This document shows, in pieces, positions 8,680 through 19,100 of a stretch of 53,281 bases of DNA; within the stretch, counting starts at the first letter, position 1, and every line of letters starts with the position of its first letter. The stretch is from Bacteroidota bacterium (GTDB taxonomy: Bacteria > Bacteroidota > Bacteroidia > CAIKAF01). The notes beneath the pieces are model-generated. The model made no database searches. It was not told the DNA's origin and was given only the letters and a program-made list of their open reading frames with translations. Location: contig JAEZEQ010000035.1 of NCBI GenBank assembly GCA_023432985.1, forward strand, positions 1 to 53,281, given 5' to 3'. The position numbers and the translations under genes are program-made.

Positions 8680-9237
8680 ATGAAAACCTTCAAATTTGCA
8701 CTTATAGCGGTAGGCCTGTTTTTCCTGGGCGGCTTAATCGCATTTTATTTCTATGGCAAACGTTCCAAAGTTGTTGCTTCGGCACAAATTGTGTCAGATT
8801 TTGATGTGAATAAATACCTGGGTACTTGGTACGAAATAGCTCGTTATGAATCGAGTTTCGAGAAGAATTTAAAGAATGTAACGGCACAATATTCTTTGGC
8901 TGAAGATGGAAAAGTGATTGTATTGAATAAAGGGCAAGATACGAACAGCGGCGAATGGAAAGATATACAAGGGAAAGCCCGGTTTAGAGGAGAAACAAAT
9001 ATAGCAGCCCTGGAAGTTTCCTTTTTTGGTCCTTTTTATTCGGGTTATAATGTCATTGAACTAGATGCCGATTACAGTTATGCCTTAGTATATGGCGAGA
9101 ATCACCGTTATTTATGGATATTGGCTCGTGAAAAATCTATATCAGAGGAAGTTAAAAACAAATTGCTCGAGACAGCTGCGAAAGATGGTTACGATACAAG
9201 TACGCTGCTTTGGGTCGAACACGATGCCATAGATTAG
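8680..9237 (+). CDS. blc: Lipocalin (Blc-like), membrane-anchored
   Basis: A 185-residue lipocalin. After an N-terminal hydrophobic segment (about 5-25) the lipocalin motif GTWYEIAR (48-55) appears, followed by the Blc-type GKARF, FFGPFYSGYNVIELD and YLWILARE segments. Bacterial Blc lipocalins sit in the envelope and bind lysophospholipids or fatty acids, usually as outer-membrane lipoproteins. Here there is no lipobox cysteine, so the protein is either anchored by its uncleaved N-terminal helix or secreted. It stands alone, 61 bases before the next gene on the same strand. Family assignment is firm; ligand is not. Confidence 0.88.
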   Translation: MKTFKFALIAVGLFFLGGLIAFYFYGKRSKVVASAQIVSDFDVNKYLGTWYEIARYESSFEKNLKNVTAQYSLAEDGKVIVLNKGQDTNSGEWKDIQGKARFRGETNIAALEVSFFGPFYSGYNVIELDADYSYALVYGENHRYLWILAREKSISEEVKNKLLETAAKDGYDTSTLLWVEHDAID

Positions 9238-9298
9238 TCGGATTACTTTTTTTTGTATCATTACACCCGTTTTTTAATGCATACAATATTTATTTTAT

Positions 9299-10015
9299 AT
9301 GGCTTTTAAAAGGTTTAGAGCGAAATCGAAGGGCTTGTTTTTCGTATTGCGTCTACATTATTTTTTTCCGGCAAAGATCGCTCGGTTTTTCACCTATATG
9401 TCAGACCTTTCGCGTTGGATTCACAAGCATAAATCGGCTCCATTTTCCGATTTTTACAGTTTTACATTCGACTATGCAAAACGGGAAAAATTGTATGCCT
9501 TCGTTATCGAAAATCAGCAATTAGATGGAGTGGCCGTTGATTATTTGGAATTCGGTGTGTCCAAAGGCCTGTCTTTTCGTTGGTGGATGAATCGCCTGCA
9601 ACATCCCGATGCGCGTTTCTACGGTTTCGATACCTTCAGCGGTTTGCCCGAAGATTGGGGGCCATTCAAAAAGGGGGATATGGCCAATGATAATCATCCA
9701 CCTCAAATAGACGATGCCCGACATAGCTTTTGTCAAGGCTTATTTCAGCAAACACTCATTCCCTTTTTGGCTAAATACCCCAACGATAAAAGAAAAATTA
9801 TACATATGGATGCCGATTTGTATTCCGCTACACTCTATGTGCTTACTCTGATGACTCCTTATCTCAGAAAAGGAGATGTGATTTTTTTCGACGAATTTAA
9901 TGTGCCTATGCACGAGTTTAAAGCATTTATGGAATGGATCTCGGCTTTTTATATAGAATATGAAGTGCTGGGTGGAGTGAATAATTTCTACCAAATGGCT
10001 ATTGTTATCAAGTAA
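9299..10015 (+). CDS. TylF/MycF-like class I SAM-dependent methyltransferase
   Basis: A 238-residue cytoplasmic protein. The SAM-binding glycine motif is LEFGVSKG (83-90), followed by GFDTFSGLPE (109-118), the metal/catalytic segment HMDADLYSAT (169-178) and IFFDEF (195-200), in the order seen in TylF/MycF (macrocin O-methyltransferase-like) enzymes. These are metal-dependent O-methyltransferases acting on sugars. The first ~60 residues are basic and not recognised. No sugar or natural-product genes adjoin it, so the substrate is unknown. The start ATG 9299 is chosen by frame; the basic N-terminus gives weak support. Confidence 0.75.
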   Translation: MAFKRFRAKSKGLFFVLRLHYFFPAKIARFFTYMSDLSRWIHKHKSAPFSDFYSFTFDYAKREKLYAFVIENQQLDGVAVDYLEFGVSKGLSFRWWMNRLQHPDARFYGFDTFSGLPEDWGPFKKGDMANDNHPPQIDDARHSFCQGLFQQTLIPFLAKYPNDKRKIIHMDADLYSATLYVLTLMTPYLRKGDVIFFDEFNVPMHEFKAFMEWISAFYIEYEVLGGVNNFYQMAIVIK

Positions 10016-10032
10016 ATTCCGACCTATTTTCT

Positions 10033-10040
10033 TATATTTG
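10033..10040 (+). promoter_or_regulatory. Candidate -7 element (TATATTTG)
   Basis: Matches TAnnTTTG and lies five bases before ATG 10046. If used, either the mRNA is leaderless or translation starts at the later ATG 10058. It probably drives the META/exonuclease pair. Confidence 0.5.
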
Positions 10041-10045
10041 AACAA

Positions 10046-10570
10046 ATGATGCTTTCTATGAAATGGCTTAGTATAGTCCCGGTTCTGCTTTTAATGGCTT
10101 GTAGCCAAAATAATATGAACAGCAATAATCCGTCTGTTTTGCATGTGGACTCCCTGAGCGGAGAAGGTCATAATCAAGATTCCCTTGTTCAAGTCCCAAC
10201 CGAAGAGCAAGCCGTACAAAAAGCCTCGGTGGCCTTGATGGAAACCAAATGGATTTTATTCGAACTGAATGGGAAAAAGCCCGGGAGAACTCAGGTGCCC
10301 CCACATATCATTATGAGTGAAATCGGAAATTCTGTTTCGGGAAATGCCGGCTGCAATAGCTACGGTGGCAGTTTTACCCTGAAAGAGAATAATGGAATTT
10401 CCTTTTCGCCCATGTTTGCCACAAAAATGGGATGCAATTTGGGTATGGATATAGAAAATGAATTTTTGGGAATCTTTACCATGATTAATCTTTACAAAAT
10501 CTCTGCCGATACACTCTCTTTCCATTATGAAAATATAAACCCACTAGCCCGATTTGTCGCCCAAAAATAA
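10046..10570 (+). CDS. META domain lipoprotein (HslJ-like)
   Basis: A 174-residue putative lipoprotein: basic/hydrophobic N-terminus with lipobox LLMAC (Cys19, or Cys15 from ATG 10058). A low-complexity linker leads to a META/HslJ domain from about residue 62 (ETKWILFELNG, the hallmark GCNSYGGSFTL at 102-112, KMGCNL and a final segment ending RFVAQK). META-domain proteins are envelope proteins connected with stress or drug tolerance in other bacteria; no specific activity can be read here. ATG codons at 10046, 10049 and 10058 are all possible starts. The gap to the downstream exonuclease gene is five bases, so the two are probably cotranscribed. Confidence 0.85.
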   Translation: MMLSMKWLSIVPVLLLMACSQNNMNSNNPSVLHVDSLSGEGHNQDSLVQVPTEEQAVQKASVALMETKWILFELNGKKPGRTQVPPHIIMSEIGNSVSGNAGCNSYGGSFTLKENNGISFSPMFATKMGCNLGMDIENEFLGIFTMINLYKISADTLSFHYENINPLARFVAQK

Positions 10571-10575
10571 GAAAA

Positions 10576-11472
10576 GTGGATTTTGTTACCATAGATTTTG
10601 AAACCGCCAATTCGAGTCCCGCCAGCGCCTGCGAAATAGGCTTAAGCTTCGTGGATGGAGGGCGTGTAGTGGAAACCAAAAGTTGGCTCATTAAACCCAA
10701 GCTGAATTTTTTCCATTATTTCAATACGCGTATTCATGGCATTGCGGCGCATGATGTAGAAAATGAACCCGAATTTGATGCGCTTTGGCCCGAATGGAAA
10801 GAATTACTCAGTCATAAAATTGTATTGGCACATAATGCCTCCTTCGATATGACGGTATTGAGAAGAAGCCTGGAATTATACGAATTGGAATTGCCTCCCT
10901 TGCAATATGCCTGCACGGTGCAATTGGCAAGACGAATCTGGCCGGGACATGCCAAATATGACTTGAAATCCCTTTGCGATAGAAATAATATTCAGTTTAG
11001 ACATCATAGAGCCGGGGCCGATAGTGAAGCTACCGCACTCATGATGATTGAGGGAATGAAACATATGCAGGTGGGAACTATTGAAGAACTTTTCGAGAAA
11101 TTGGATTTCAAAACACATCCCTTAAAACCCCAAATTTCTAAGTCCAAAACGGCATTACGCAAAAGCCGCAGCCTGTTTCCCGTTCCCGATTATACAAAAG
11201 TGCTGGCGCCAATATTTAAAAATAGAAAAGTTGTGATCACGGGAGTCATCCCCGGAATAAACAGACATGCCGCCGAAAATCTGCTCCTTAATGCAGGGGC
11301 TCTGCTCCAAAATCAGGTCGACGCACAAACAGAAATTCTTATTTATGGCAATGGCCCGGCCAGTCAGAATCCTCAATCCGGACGTAAGTGGATGGAAGCC
11401 AAAAAGCTGGAGGAAAGTGGCGCGTGTATAGAATTCTTCTCCGCTCAAAAGTTTAAGGATTTACTGAAGTGA
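10576..11472 (+). CDS. DnaQ-like 3'-5' exonuclease with C-terminal BRCT domain
   Basis: A 298-residue protein starting at GTG 10576. The exonuclease domain (about 1-165) has all DEDDh residues: Asp7 and Glu9 in TIDFET, Asp91 in NASFD, and His144 and Asp149 in HHRAGAD. It resembles the epsilon proofreading fold. A basic linker at about 180-200 joins a BRCT domain (about 212-298; KVVITGVIPGINRHAAENLL, then GRKWMEAKKLEESG). Exonuclease-BRCT fusions are stand-alone DNA repair or processing enzymes, distinct from the replicative epsilon subunit. The GTG start is the only one that keeps the first beta strand (MDFVTIDFET). It follows the META gene by five bases. Confidence 0.9.
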   Translation: MDFVTIDFETANSSPASACEIGLSFVDGGRVVETKSWLIKPKLNFFHYFNTRIHGIAAHDVENEPEFDALWPEWKELLSHKIVLAHNASFDMTVLRRSLELYELELPPLQYACTVQLARRIWPGHAKYDLKSLCDRNNIQFRHHRAGADSEATALMMIEGMKHMQVGTIEELFEKLDFKTHPLKPQISKSKTALRKSRSLFPVPDYTKVLAPIFKNRKVVITGVIPGINRHAAENLLLNAGALLQNQVDAQTEILIYGNGPASQNPQSGRKWMEAKKLEESGACIEFFSAQKFKDLLK

Positions 11473-11513
11473 ATTTAATAGTTTAACTTTTTTTTAGTTT
11501 CATTTATTTTCTG

Positions 11514-11521
11514 TAGTTTTG
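11514..11521 (+). promoter_or_regulatory. Candidate -7 element (TAGTTTTG)
   Basis: Matches TAnnTTTG. It would give a leader of roughly 140 bases ahead of the giant gene at 11669, carrying the hairpins described separately. Confidence 0.45.
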
Positions 11522-11527
11522 CTTTCT

Positions 11528-11634
11528 CTTTCAAATGAACCTTTTTTGAAAGTATAATCTAATTCTAACCAACAAACAAGATTCGGGCATTTTGTTCCGA
11601 ATCAAAATAGTTTGCGTCTTAGTTTTAAACTAAG
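11528..11634 (+). promoter_or_regulatory. 5' leader with three inverted repeats
   Basis: CTTTCAAA (11528-11535) pairs with TTTGAAAG (11545-11552). GATTCGG (11580-11586) pairs with CCGAATC (11597-11603). CTTAGTTT (11618-11625) pairs with AAACTAAG (11627-11634); this last one has almost no loop, so it looks more like a protein-binding palindrome than an RNA hairpin. No known riboswitch class is recognised. Confidence 0.45.
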
Positions 11635-11668
11635 TTTAATGTTGGGTATAATAATTAATACATAAAAG

Positions 11669-14600
11669 ATGAAAAAAGTTTTACTACTGGGCACTGTTTT
11701 GTTGTCCTTTCTGATTGGGTCGTCGCAGGCACAGCAGGTCGCCCAAATCGGGTTTGGGACTGAAACTCCGAGCCTGACTTTGTATTCGCCTATTTATAGG
11801 TATTCAAGTGCTTCGGCAACTTCTCAGGCAAAGAGTGTTATTATATATTCGGAGGCTGAATTGGCTACTGCGGGTATATTTCCCGGGGATATAATTAACT
11901 CCCTTTCCTTTAATAAAACGAATGATGGATATTTTCTTATTCCGGCCAATTATTCCATACTGATGGATACTACGCTGATTCCGACTTTGTCTACATCTAC
12001 TGTGTGGAGTAGTATACTTAGTACGCATACCCAGGTATATAATGATCCAGCCTTAACCCTGAGTGCGGCAACGGGCTGGTATACTTTTGCAATCACCCCA
12101 TATACCTATGATGGTGGCAACTTAACGATTGCCACTGATTTGACTATGACCGGTGGAAGTACCGGTGCTTCAAATAATATTACATGGGAATATACCAATG
12201 GTTTTGCAGATAAGCTTATTGCTTCGACTGCTACCAGTGCAGATCCTACCCTAAATGGAACGGTTGCCGGATATAGGCAAAGACCCAATATCCGCTTTGG
12301 TTTTACATCCAACGCACCGGCCTGTACCCTTGCTCCCGGCAGCATTATGGCAACGGCATCGGCCGACTCGCTTTGTATGAACGAATCTGTTTCGCTTACT
12401 ACGACCGGTTTCCCCATCCAAAGTGGCTTTTCATTCCAATGGCAAACCTCTTCCGATGGTATAAACTGGACGAATATGTCCGGCGAAACAACGGCTATGC
12501 TCAATGCTACGGTTAACGCCGATGTTTACTATCGCATGCGCATTACCTGTACGGCTACTTCCGATTCATCTTTTACTAATACAGTATTTGTTAAGCTAAA
12601 GAATTTTTATAATTGTTACTGTACTTCGAATGCAACCAATAATAGTTTCGGAGATATTATTTCTCTAAGCTATTCGGGGGTTACGACTCCTTCTGCAACG
12701 GTATGTCAGCCCTATACCGATAATACTTCTATCTTATTTAACGGATTGAGAAATGTGCCTATGTCTTTTTCGGCACTGATCGATTTGTGTTCGGGTTCTT
12801 CTTCTAGCACTTATCATACACGTGTGTATATGGACTTAAACCAAAACGGATTATATACAGATGCGGGCGAAGAGGTGTTTTATCAAACGTCCGGACTTGG
12901 ATCAACGGTTAGTGGTTTGATTACCATTCCTCCTACTGCCTTATTGGGTGTAACCGGTATGCGTGTGGTAACAACCACTACTGCCGGTGCCGGCCCTTGT
13001 GGCACCTATACTTACGGAGAAACAGAGGATTATTTGCTGAATATAGTAGACCCCGCTCCATGTAGCATTGCTCCAAATGGAGTAACCATTACCGCATCTG
13101 CCGATTCGGTTTGCTTGAATGAAAGTTTTAGCATAATGGCCGCCTCCCTTCCATCCGAAACAGGGGTGCATTACCAATGGCAAAAATCTATAGACGGTGG
13201 CTTTACCTGGGTTTCTATGCCCGGTGATACCTTCACTATTTTAAGTACAACCATTACTGCCGATGCCAGTTTTAGATTGAAATCAGTTTGTACTGCAACG
13301 CAAGATTCCAGCTTTACTTCTTCGGTGACGGTAGAATTGAAAAGTTATCTGAATTGTTATTGTACTTCTAATGCCACAAGCGCACTTTATGCCGATATTA
13401 TGTCGGTTTCGGTGGGCGGATTAACCGTAACAAGCGCTACTACTTGTACTCCATACACTTTTAATCCAACCCCGATTTTTAATATTTATCAAAATGTACC
13501 AACCGCTATTGATGTAAATGTGGATGCTTGCCAAGGCGCAAGTACGCATACAACGGTTTATCATACACGTGTATATATCGACTTAAATCAGAACGGTAGT
13601 TTTTCTGATCCGGGCGAAAATGTATTCTACCAATCGGCTTCTATGGGAAATATAGTTTCTTCTAATGTTACTATTCCCGGAACTGCATTGACGGGTATTA
13701 CCGGAATGCGCGTAGTGACAACCACTACCACCGCAGCTACAGATTGTGGTACATATACCTATGGCGAAACGGAAGATTTCTATATCAATATCGCAAATCA
13801 ACCCGCTAACGAAGTCTCCCTTGTTTCTATAGACTCCCCAAAATCAAGCCAATGTTCTTTTGGATCAAATATAGAAGTTACGCTTAAAAATAATGGTACG
13901 GATACCTTGAACTCTGTATTGTTTGATGTGGATTTGAACGGGTTGGTAATGAATAATATAGCCTGGGCCGGAACAATTGCTCCGGATAGTGCACAAAGTG
14001 TAATTATTCCCGGAGTATTCGGATTTAATGACGGAGACAGTCTCGAAGTTATTGTTAAAGAACCGAATGGCGTGGTCGATTATACATTGGATAATCGTTT
14101 GAAAACCGGACATGTGATTTCGCTTAGCGGATCTTATTCTGTGGGATATGGTGTTACCGATCTTCCCAATAAGTTGATTGCAGACCTCCCAACAGCTATC
14201 CAAATTGCTCAACAAAGAGGCGTTTGTAGCGATACGGTGTATTTTAATTTGAAAGATGATACCTATGCTAATACGCAATTCCAAATCCAAGGCAATTATC
14301 TCGATTATAGTCCGGGTAATATGATTATTATTCAGTCTGAATCTAAAGATGCCGCTAATCTTATTATGAATTTTGCCGCAACAGGTACCGCCAATAATTT
14401 CATTTTCGAATTGGACGATACGCGCGGATGGGGCTTCAAACACATGACTTTTAATCCCGATGGTACTACTTACCGCACGGTAATTGATATCATTAACGGA
14501 TCCTCGAATATATTGGTCGACTCTTGTGTTTTTGTAGCTACTCAAGGTGTATCGCCAACGTATAGTGTGAACTCTTCAGCCATTTCAGCCCCCTCGGGAA

Positions 14601-16165
14601 GTAAAGCCCATAATGTGAAAGTATACAATAGCTATTTCCAGGATTTCAGTATAGGGCTGCGCTCTTATGGCGCATCCTCTGAATATCTGACCGGACACGA
14701 ACTGGTGGGAAATACTTTCAGAAATATGCACTCGGTTGTGTTCTATGGCTATTACCTTCAAAATCCATTGGTATTGAATAATGATATAGTTATGGATACC
14801 ATTGCAGGCGGCCCTACTACACAATATACCTTCTATTTGGCATATATTAATGGAGCTCAATTCTCAAGGAATAGCATTCAGGCTAATGATGTGCAACATA
14901 CTTTCTATTTGTCCAGCACCAATGTGGCCGGATCAGATCCTTATGTGATTTCGAATAATTTTATCTATAACTCATTCACAGGAACGGGAAATGTAAGTGC
15001 GATTTACTCAACTTCAGCAACAAATTCCGGAGTGGAATTTGTGAATAATAGCATTTCTCTCAGAGGAAACTCTACCACCTATGCAGCCATATATATGACG
15101 AATGGGTCTAGTTTCAATATCTATAATAATAATATTTTTATAGATGGAAATATGCGCATTATGAATATTACCAATGCAAGTACCGTTTTCGATTCAGATC
15201 ATAATAATTTCTTTACTACAGGCAATTTGTTTGGAACTTTCGCCGGAACAATTTATAATAGCTTCAACGATTATGTGGATGGTTCCGGTTTCGATTTAAT
15301 GTCTGTTTCTGTAGACCCTATGTTTAATGAAGCCGATTTGCATACCTGTGCGATCGAATTGGAAGGCGCAGGAAAACCATTGACCATGGTTACGCACGAT
15401 TTCGATGGCGATGAAAGAAGCCTTCTTACTCCCGATATCGGAGCCGATGAGTTTATTGGAAGTGCTTCTGATTTAATTTTGGACGCTTATATTGATAAAT
15501 GTGAAAATGCATCTGTTTTAATCGGAGAAAGCCCCATCGGAAATGTAAGCTACCTGTGGTTGCCTACGAATGAAACTACGGCGCAAATTAATGTTAGTCT
15601 GCCCGGTATCTACAAGGTAATCGCCACTACTACTTGCGGATCTTTCGAGGATTCTATCGAAGTGGTTAATCTGCCTCCTGTAATGGCCGATTTCCAAGTG
15701 GTTGAATATGGTCTGGCCGCACTTCTTACGAATACAAGCACAAACGCAAATACCTATCATTGGAATTTTGGCGATGGAAATACTTCTACGGAAGAAAATC
15801 CATACCATGTTTATGCTTCTGAAGATGTTTATTTGATTACACTCACGGTGTATGGCGATTGTGACACGGTTACAAAAACATTCTTGTTTAATGCCGTTGC
15901 ACTAAGTACGGAAGAACTTAGCTTCCAGAATATGAAATTGTATCCGAACCCAACTACGGATATCTTGTATCTGGAAATGCCACACGCACAACAAGACCTG
16001 ATCGATCTGCAAATTATTGACATGACCGGTAAAACGGTTCTTATGCAATCGAATGTAAGTGGTACAAATCTCTCTGTGGATGTGCACACGCTTAGACCGG
16101 GTATGTATCAATTAAAATTAATTTCAAATAAAGGCGCTAAAGTGATGCCTTTTGTGAAAAAATAG
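11669..16165 (+). CDS. Giant T9SS cargo: two GEVED modules, beta-helix, PKD, sorting domain
   Basis: A 1498-residue surface or secreted protein. Signal peptide 1-21 (ends SSQAQ). An N-terminal beta domain of about 200 residues follows. Two consecutive modules come next, each an Ig-like segment (ADS-C-NES...YQWQ) plus a GEVED domain (DLNQNG...GMRVVTTTT...TYGETEDY), at about 220-458 and 464-707. Residues about 820-1270 are Asn-rich beta-helix-like sequence (NSYFQDFSIGLRSYG, NNDI), ending with the motif DIGADEFIG. A PKD domain (YHWNFGDGNTST) lies at about 1340-1405 and a type A T9SS sorting domain (LYPNPTTDILYLEM, DMTGKTV) at the end. Likely a surface adhesin or glycan-binding protein. The next gene is a paralogue three bases downstream, so the two form an operon. 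Confidence 0.88.
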   Translation: MKKVLLLGTVLLSFLIGSSQAQQVAQIGFGTETPSLTLYSPIYRYSSASATSQAKSVIIYSEAELATAGIFPGDIINSLSFNKTNDGYFLIPANYSILMDTTLIPTLSTSTVWSSILSTHTQVYNDPALTLSAATGWYTFAITPYTYDGGNLTIATDLTMTGGSTGASNNITWEYTNGFADKLIASTATSADPTLNGTVAGYRQRPNIRFGFTSNAPACTLAPGSIMATASADSLCMNESVSLTTTGFPIQSGFSFQWQTSSDGINWTNMSGETTAMLNATVNADVYYRMRITCTATSDSSFTNTVFVKLKNFYNCYCTSNATNNSFGDIISLSYSGVTTPSATVCQPYTDNTSILFNGLRNVPMSFSALIDLCSGSSSSTYHTRVYMDLNQNGLYTDAGEEVFYQTSGLGSTVSGLITIPPTALLGVTGMRVVTTTTAGAGPCGTYTYGETEDYLLNIVDPAPCSIAPNGVTITASADSVCLNESFSIMAASLPSETGVHYQWQKSIDGGFTWVSMPGDTFTILSTTITADASFRLKSVCTATQDSSFTSSVTVELKSYLNCYCTSNATSALYADIMSVSVGGLTVTSATTCTPYTFNPTPIFNIYQNVPTAIDVNVDACQGASTHTTVYHTRVYIDLNQNGSFSDPGENVFYQSASMGNIVSSNVTIPGTALTGITGMRVVTTTTTAATDCGTYTYGETEDFYINIANQPANEVSLVSIDSPKSSQCSFGSNIEVTLKNNGTDTLNSVLFDVDLNGLVMNNIAWAGTIAPDSAQSVIIPGVFGFNDGDSLEVIVKEPNGVVDYTLDNRLKTGHVISLSGSYSVGYGVTDLPNKLIADLPTAIQIAQQRGVCSDTVYFNLKDDTYANTQFQIQGNYLDYSPGNMIIIQSESKDAANLIMNFAATGTANNFIFELDDTRGWGFKHMTFNPDGTTYRTVIDIINGSSNILVDSCVFVATQGVSPTYSVNSSAISAPSGSKAHNVKVYNSYFQDFSIGLRSYGASSEYLTGHELVGNTFRNMHSVVFYGYYLQNPLVLNNDIVMDTIAGGPTTQYTFYLAYINGAQFSRNSIQANDVQHTFYLSSTNVAGSDPYVISNNFIYNSFTGTGNVSAIYSTSATNSGVEFVNNSISLRGNSTTYAAIYMTNGSSFNIYNNNIFIDGNMRIMNITNASTVFDSDHNNFFTTGNLFGTFAGTIYNSFNDYVDGSGFDLMSVSVDPMFNEADLHTCAIELEGAGKPLTMVTHDFDGDERSLLTPDIGADEFIGSASDLILDAYIDKCENASVLIGESPIGNVSYLWLPTNETTAQINVSLPGIYKVIATTTCGSFEDSIEVVNLPPVMADFQVVEYGLAALLTNTSTNANTYHWNFGDGNTSTEENPYHVYASEDVYLITLTVYGDCDTVTKTFLFNAVALSTEELSFQNMKLYPNPTTDILYLEMPHAQQDLIDLQIIDMTGKTVLMQSNVSGTNLSVDVHTLRPGMYQLKLISNKGAKVMPFVKK
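14717..14787 (+). repeat. Near-identical DNA segment shared with the paralogue (copy 1)
   Basis: These 71 bases match 18521-18591 with only two differences by eye, well above the surrounding similarity of the two genes. They encode part of the beta-helix region around the peptide MHSVVFYGYYLQNPLVLNND. Confidence 0.7.
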
Positions 16166-16168
16166 AAA

Positions 16169-19100
16169 ATGAGAATGAAAATGAAAAGAATAATTTTAAA
16201 TATAAGTATCGGCCTATTGTCGATGACTTCCTTTCAGATTGGTTTTGCACAGAATTCTGTTATTATCAATACCGGAACACCGGGATCGCCGGCATCTCAT
16301 AATGCGGGACCACTTTATCGTTCTTCTGCATCGAGCAGCTTCGACGTCAGTAGATATTCTTATTTGTTTACTGCAAGCGAATTGGCTGCGGCGGGACTTA
16401 CAAACGGAGATGTTATTCAATCCTTGGGCTGGAGAAAAGCCAATAATGCCACTGTCAGCCCGGGCGCTGAAGTGCGTATTTATATGAAGAACTCTACCCA
16501 AAACGCATATGCAAATGCTACCGAACTATGGGCAAACTTACTTGCAGGTACAACCTTGGTATATGATAATACGAACTTTTCGCTTCCATCTACGATGAGT
16601 CCGACTTTTATTCCATTTGTATTGAATTCCCCATTTACCTATACGGGCGATGCATTGGAGGTTTTAGTGGAATTCGATGTAATGGCTATACCCGGGAACC
16701 CTTCTTCCGGAGCCTTGCAATGGGAATGGAATACGGTGCCGGATAGAATTTATGGTAGGGCGCAGGCCGATTTTAGTGCCGCTATGAACACGGTGTCTTC
16801 AACGACTAACGCCACCACAACCTTAGACGATCGCAGACCATTAACCGAAATTACGTATTTTAATGGTACAGCTTGCGCAGGAATGCCCAATGGAGGTGTG
16901 CTTAATGTGAGCAATAACCTGGTTTGCCCCACCGAAAATGTAAGTTTTTATGTAACCGGTTCCAGTGCAAATTTAGGGCTGACTTATCAATGGCAATCTT
17001 CGACCAATGGAGTGGTGTGGAATGATATACCCGGAGCTACTTTAGGCTCATACAGCACCACACTAAGCAGCGCACTTAATTTTCGCAGGCTGACCATCTG
17101 TAGCGCAACGAACGATACTGCCTTTTCTTCAACAGAATTTGTAGATGTTTCCCCGCATTTTACCTGCTATTGTAGCTCGAATGCTACCAGCAATAGCTAT
17201 GGCGATATTATTACGTTGAGCTTTAGTGGCATCACAACCCCCGTCTCTACGGTTTGTCAGCCCTATACCGATAATACAGCTATTACTTTTACAGGAATTA
17301 AAAATGTGCCTATGCCATTTAGCGCCCTTATCGATGTTTGTTCCGGTTCTTCTACTACCATTTATCATACTAAGGTCTATATTGATTTGAATCAGAACGG
17401 ATCTTATGACGATGCCGGCGAAGTGGTCTTTTATCAAACCTCTAATTTGGGAACTACCCTCAACGGAAATATTACCATTCCTTCTTCTGCTCTCAACGGT
17501 ACAACAGGTATGCGTGTGGTTACGACCACCACGGTTGCTGCAACTGCATGTGGTACCTATACCTACGGAGAAACGGAAGATTACCTGATCAATATTGTGC
17601 CTCAACCGGCTGATGAAGTTGCACTGCTCTCTATCGATAGTCCGACTATTACTCAATGTGCATTCGGAAATTCTATTGATATTACCCTGAAAAATCACGG
17701 ATTAAATACCATTACTTCTTTGGAATTTGACCTCATTCTTAGCGGTCTGCCCATGAATAATATTGCATGGACCGGATCTATAGCTCCCGATAGCGTACTT
17801 TCAATCAGTATTCCCGGAATCTATACTTTTAATGACGGAGACAGCCTGCATGTTACGGTGAAAAATCCAAACGGAAATCCGGATAATAATTTCGATAATA
17901 CAAAGAAAATTCAGCATAATATCGGATTAAACGGTGCTTATTCTGTTGGATATGGAGTAACGGATTTGCAGAATAAACTTATTGCGGATCTGGCCACAGC
18001 CATACAATTGGCATATTCCAAAGGGGTATGTAATGATACTGTCTATTTCAATTTGAAAGACAGCGTTTATAATGCCTCACAATTCCAATTGATCGGCGAT
18101 TATTTAGGCTATGCGCCGGGGAGAATGATTATACTCCAATCGGAATCTAAAGATGCCAATAACCTCTCTGTAAATTTTGCAGCAACAGGAACAGCAAATA
18201 ATTTTATCGTTACCCTGGATGCAACGAATGGCTGGGGCTTTAAACATATTACGTTTAATCCGACCGGGACTACCTACCGCAAGGTATTCGATATTATAGG
18301 TGGTACATCGAATATATGGATCGACTCCTGCGCTTTTGTTTCTAATCAGGGCGAAACGGGAACCTATAGTATCAATTCAGCCGCAATCTCTGTCCCCTCC
18401 GGAAGTAAGTCGCATAATATTAAAGTGCATAACAGCTATTTCCAGGATTTTAGTATAGGACTCCGTTCTTATGGAGCTTCGGCTGAACCTTTGCAAGGAC
18501 ACGAACTTATAGGTAATACCTTCAGAAATATGCACTCGGTTGTGTTTTATGGCTACTACCTTCAAAATCCATTGGTATTGAATAATGATATTATAATGGA
18601 TACAATACCCGGCGGACCAACTACCCAGTATACTTTCTATCTGTCTTATGTGAAAGGCGCAAATTTCTCCGGAAACTCAATTCAGGCGAATCAAGCTCAA
18701 CATACTTTCTACTTGTCCGGAAACAATAGCTCGAGTATAGAAGATTTCCTGATTTCGAATAACTTTATTTATAATTCTCTTTCTGCATCTACCGGAAATG
18801 TGTCGGCTCTGTACTCCACTTCAGCCACGAATATGGGAATTAAGTTTGTTAATAATAGTTTGCATTTCCGCAGTGATAACTTAACCTATGCCACTATTTA
18901 TCTGACAAACGGAGTGGGCTTTACTATTTATAATAATAATATAGTTAGTGCCGGAAATCTTCGAATTTATAATATTACCAATTTGGGTACTATTGATGAT
19001 GCCAATTATAATAACCTCTATTCTTTGAATACAACCGGTTATATTTATGTGGGTGGCTCCAATTATGCCTCTTTGTCTGATTGGTATAACGCATCCGGTT

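Noticed and set aside
13865..14545. 226-codon open frame on the minus strand
   Set aside because: Antisense to the giant GEVED protein; no domain pattern, and codon use is that of a shadow frame.
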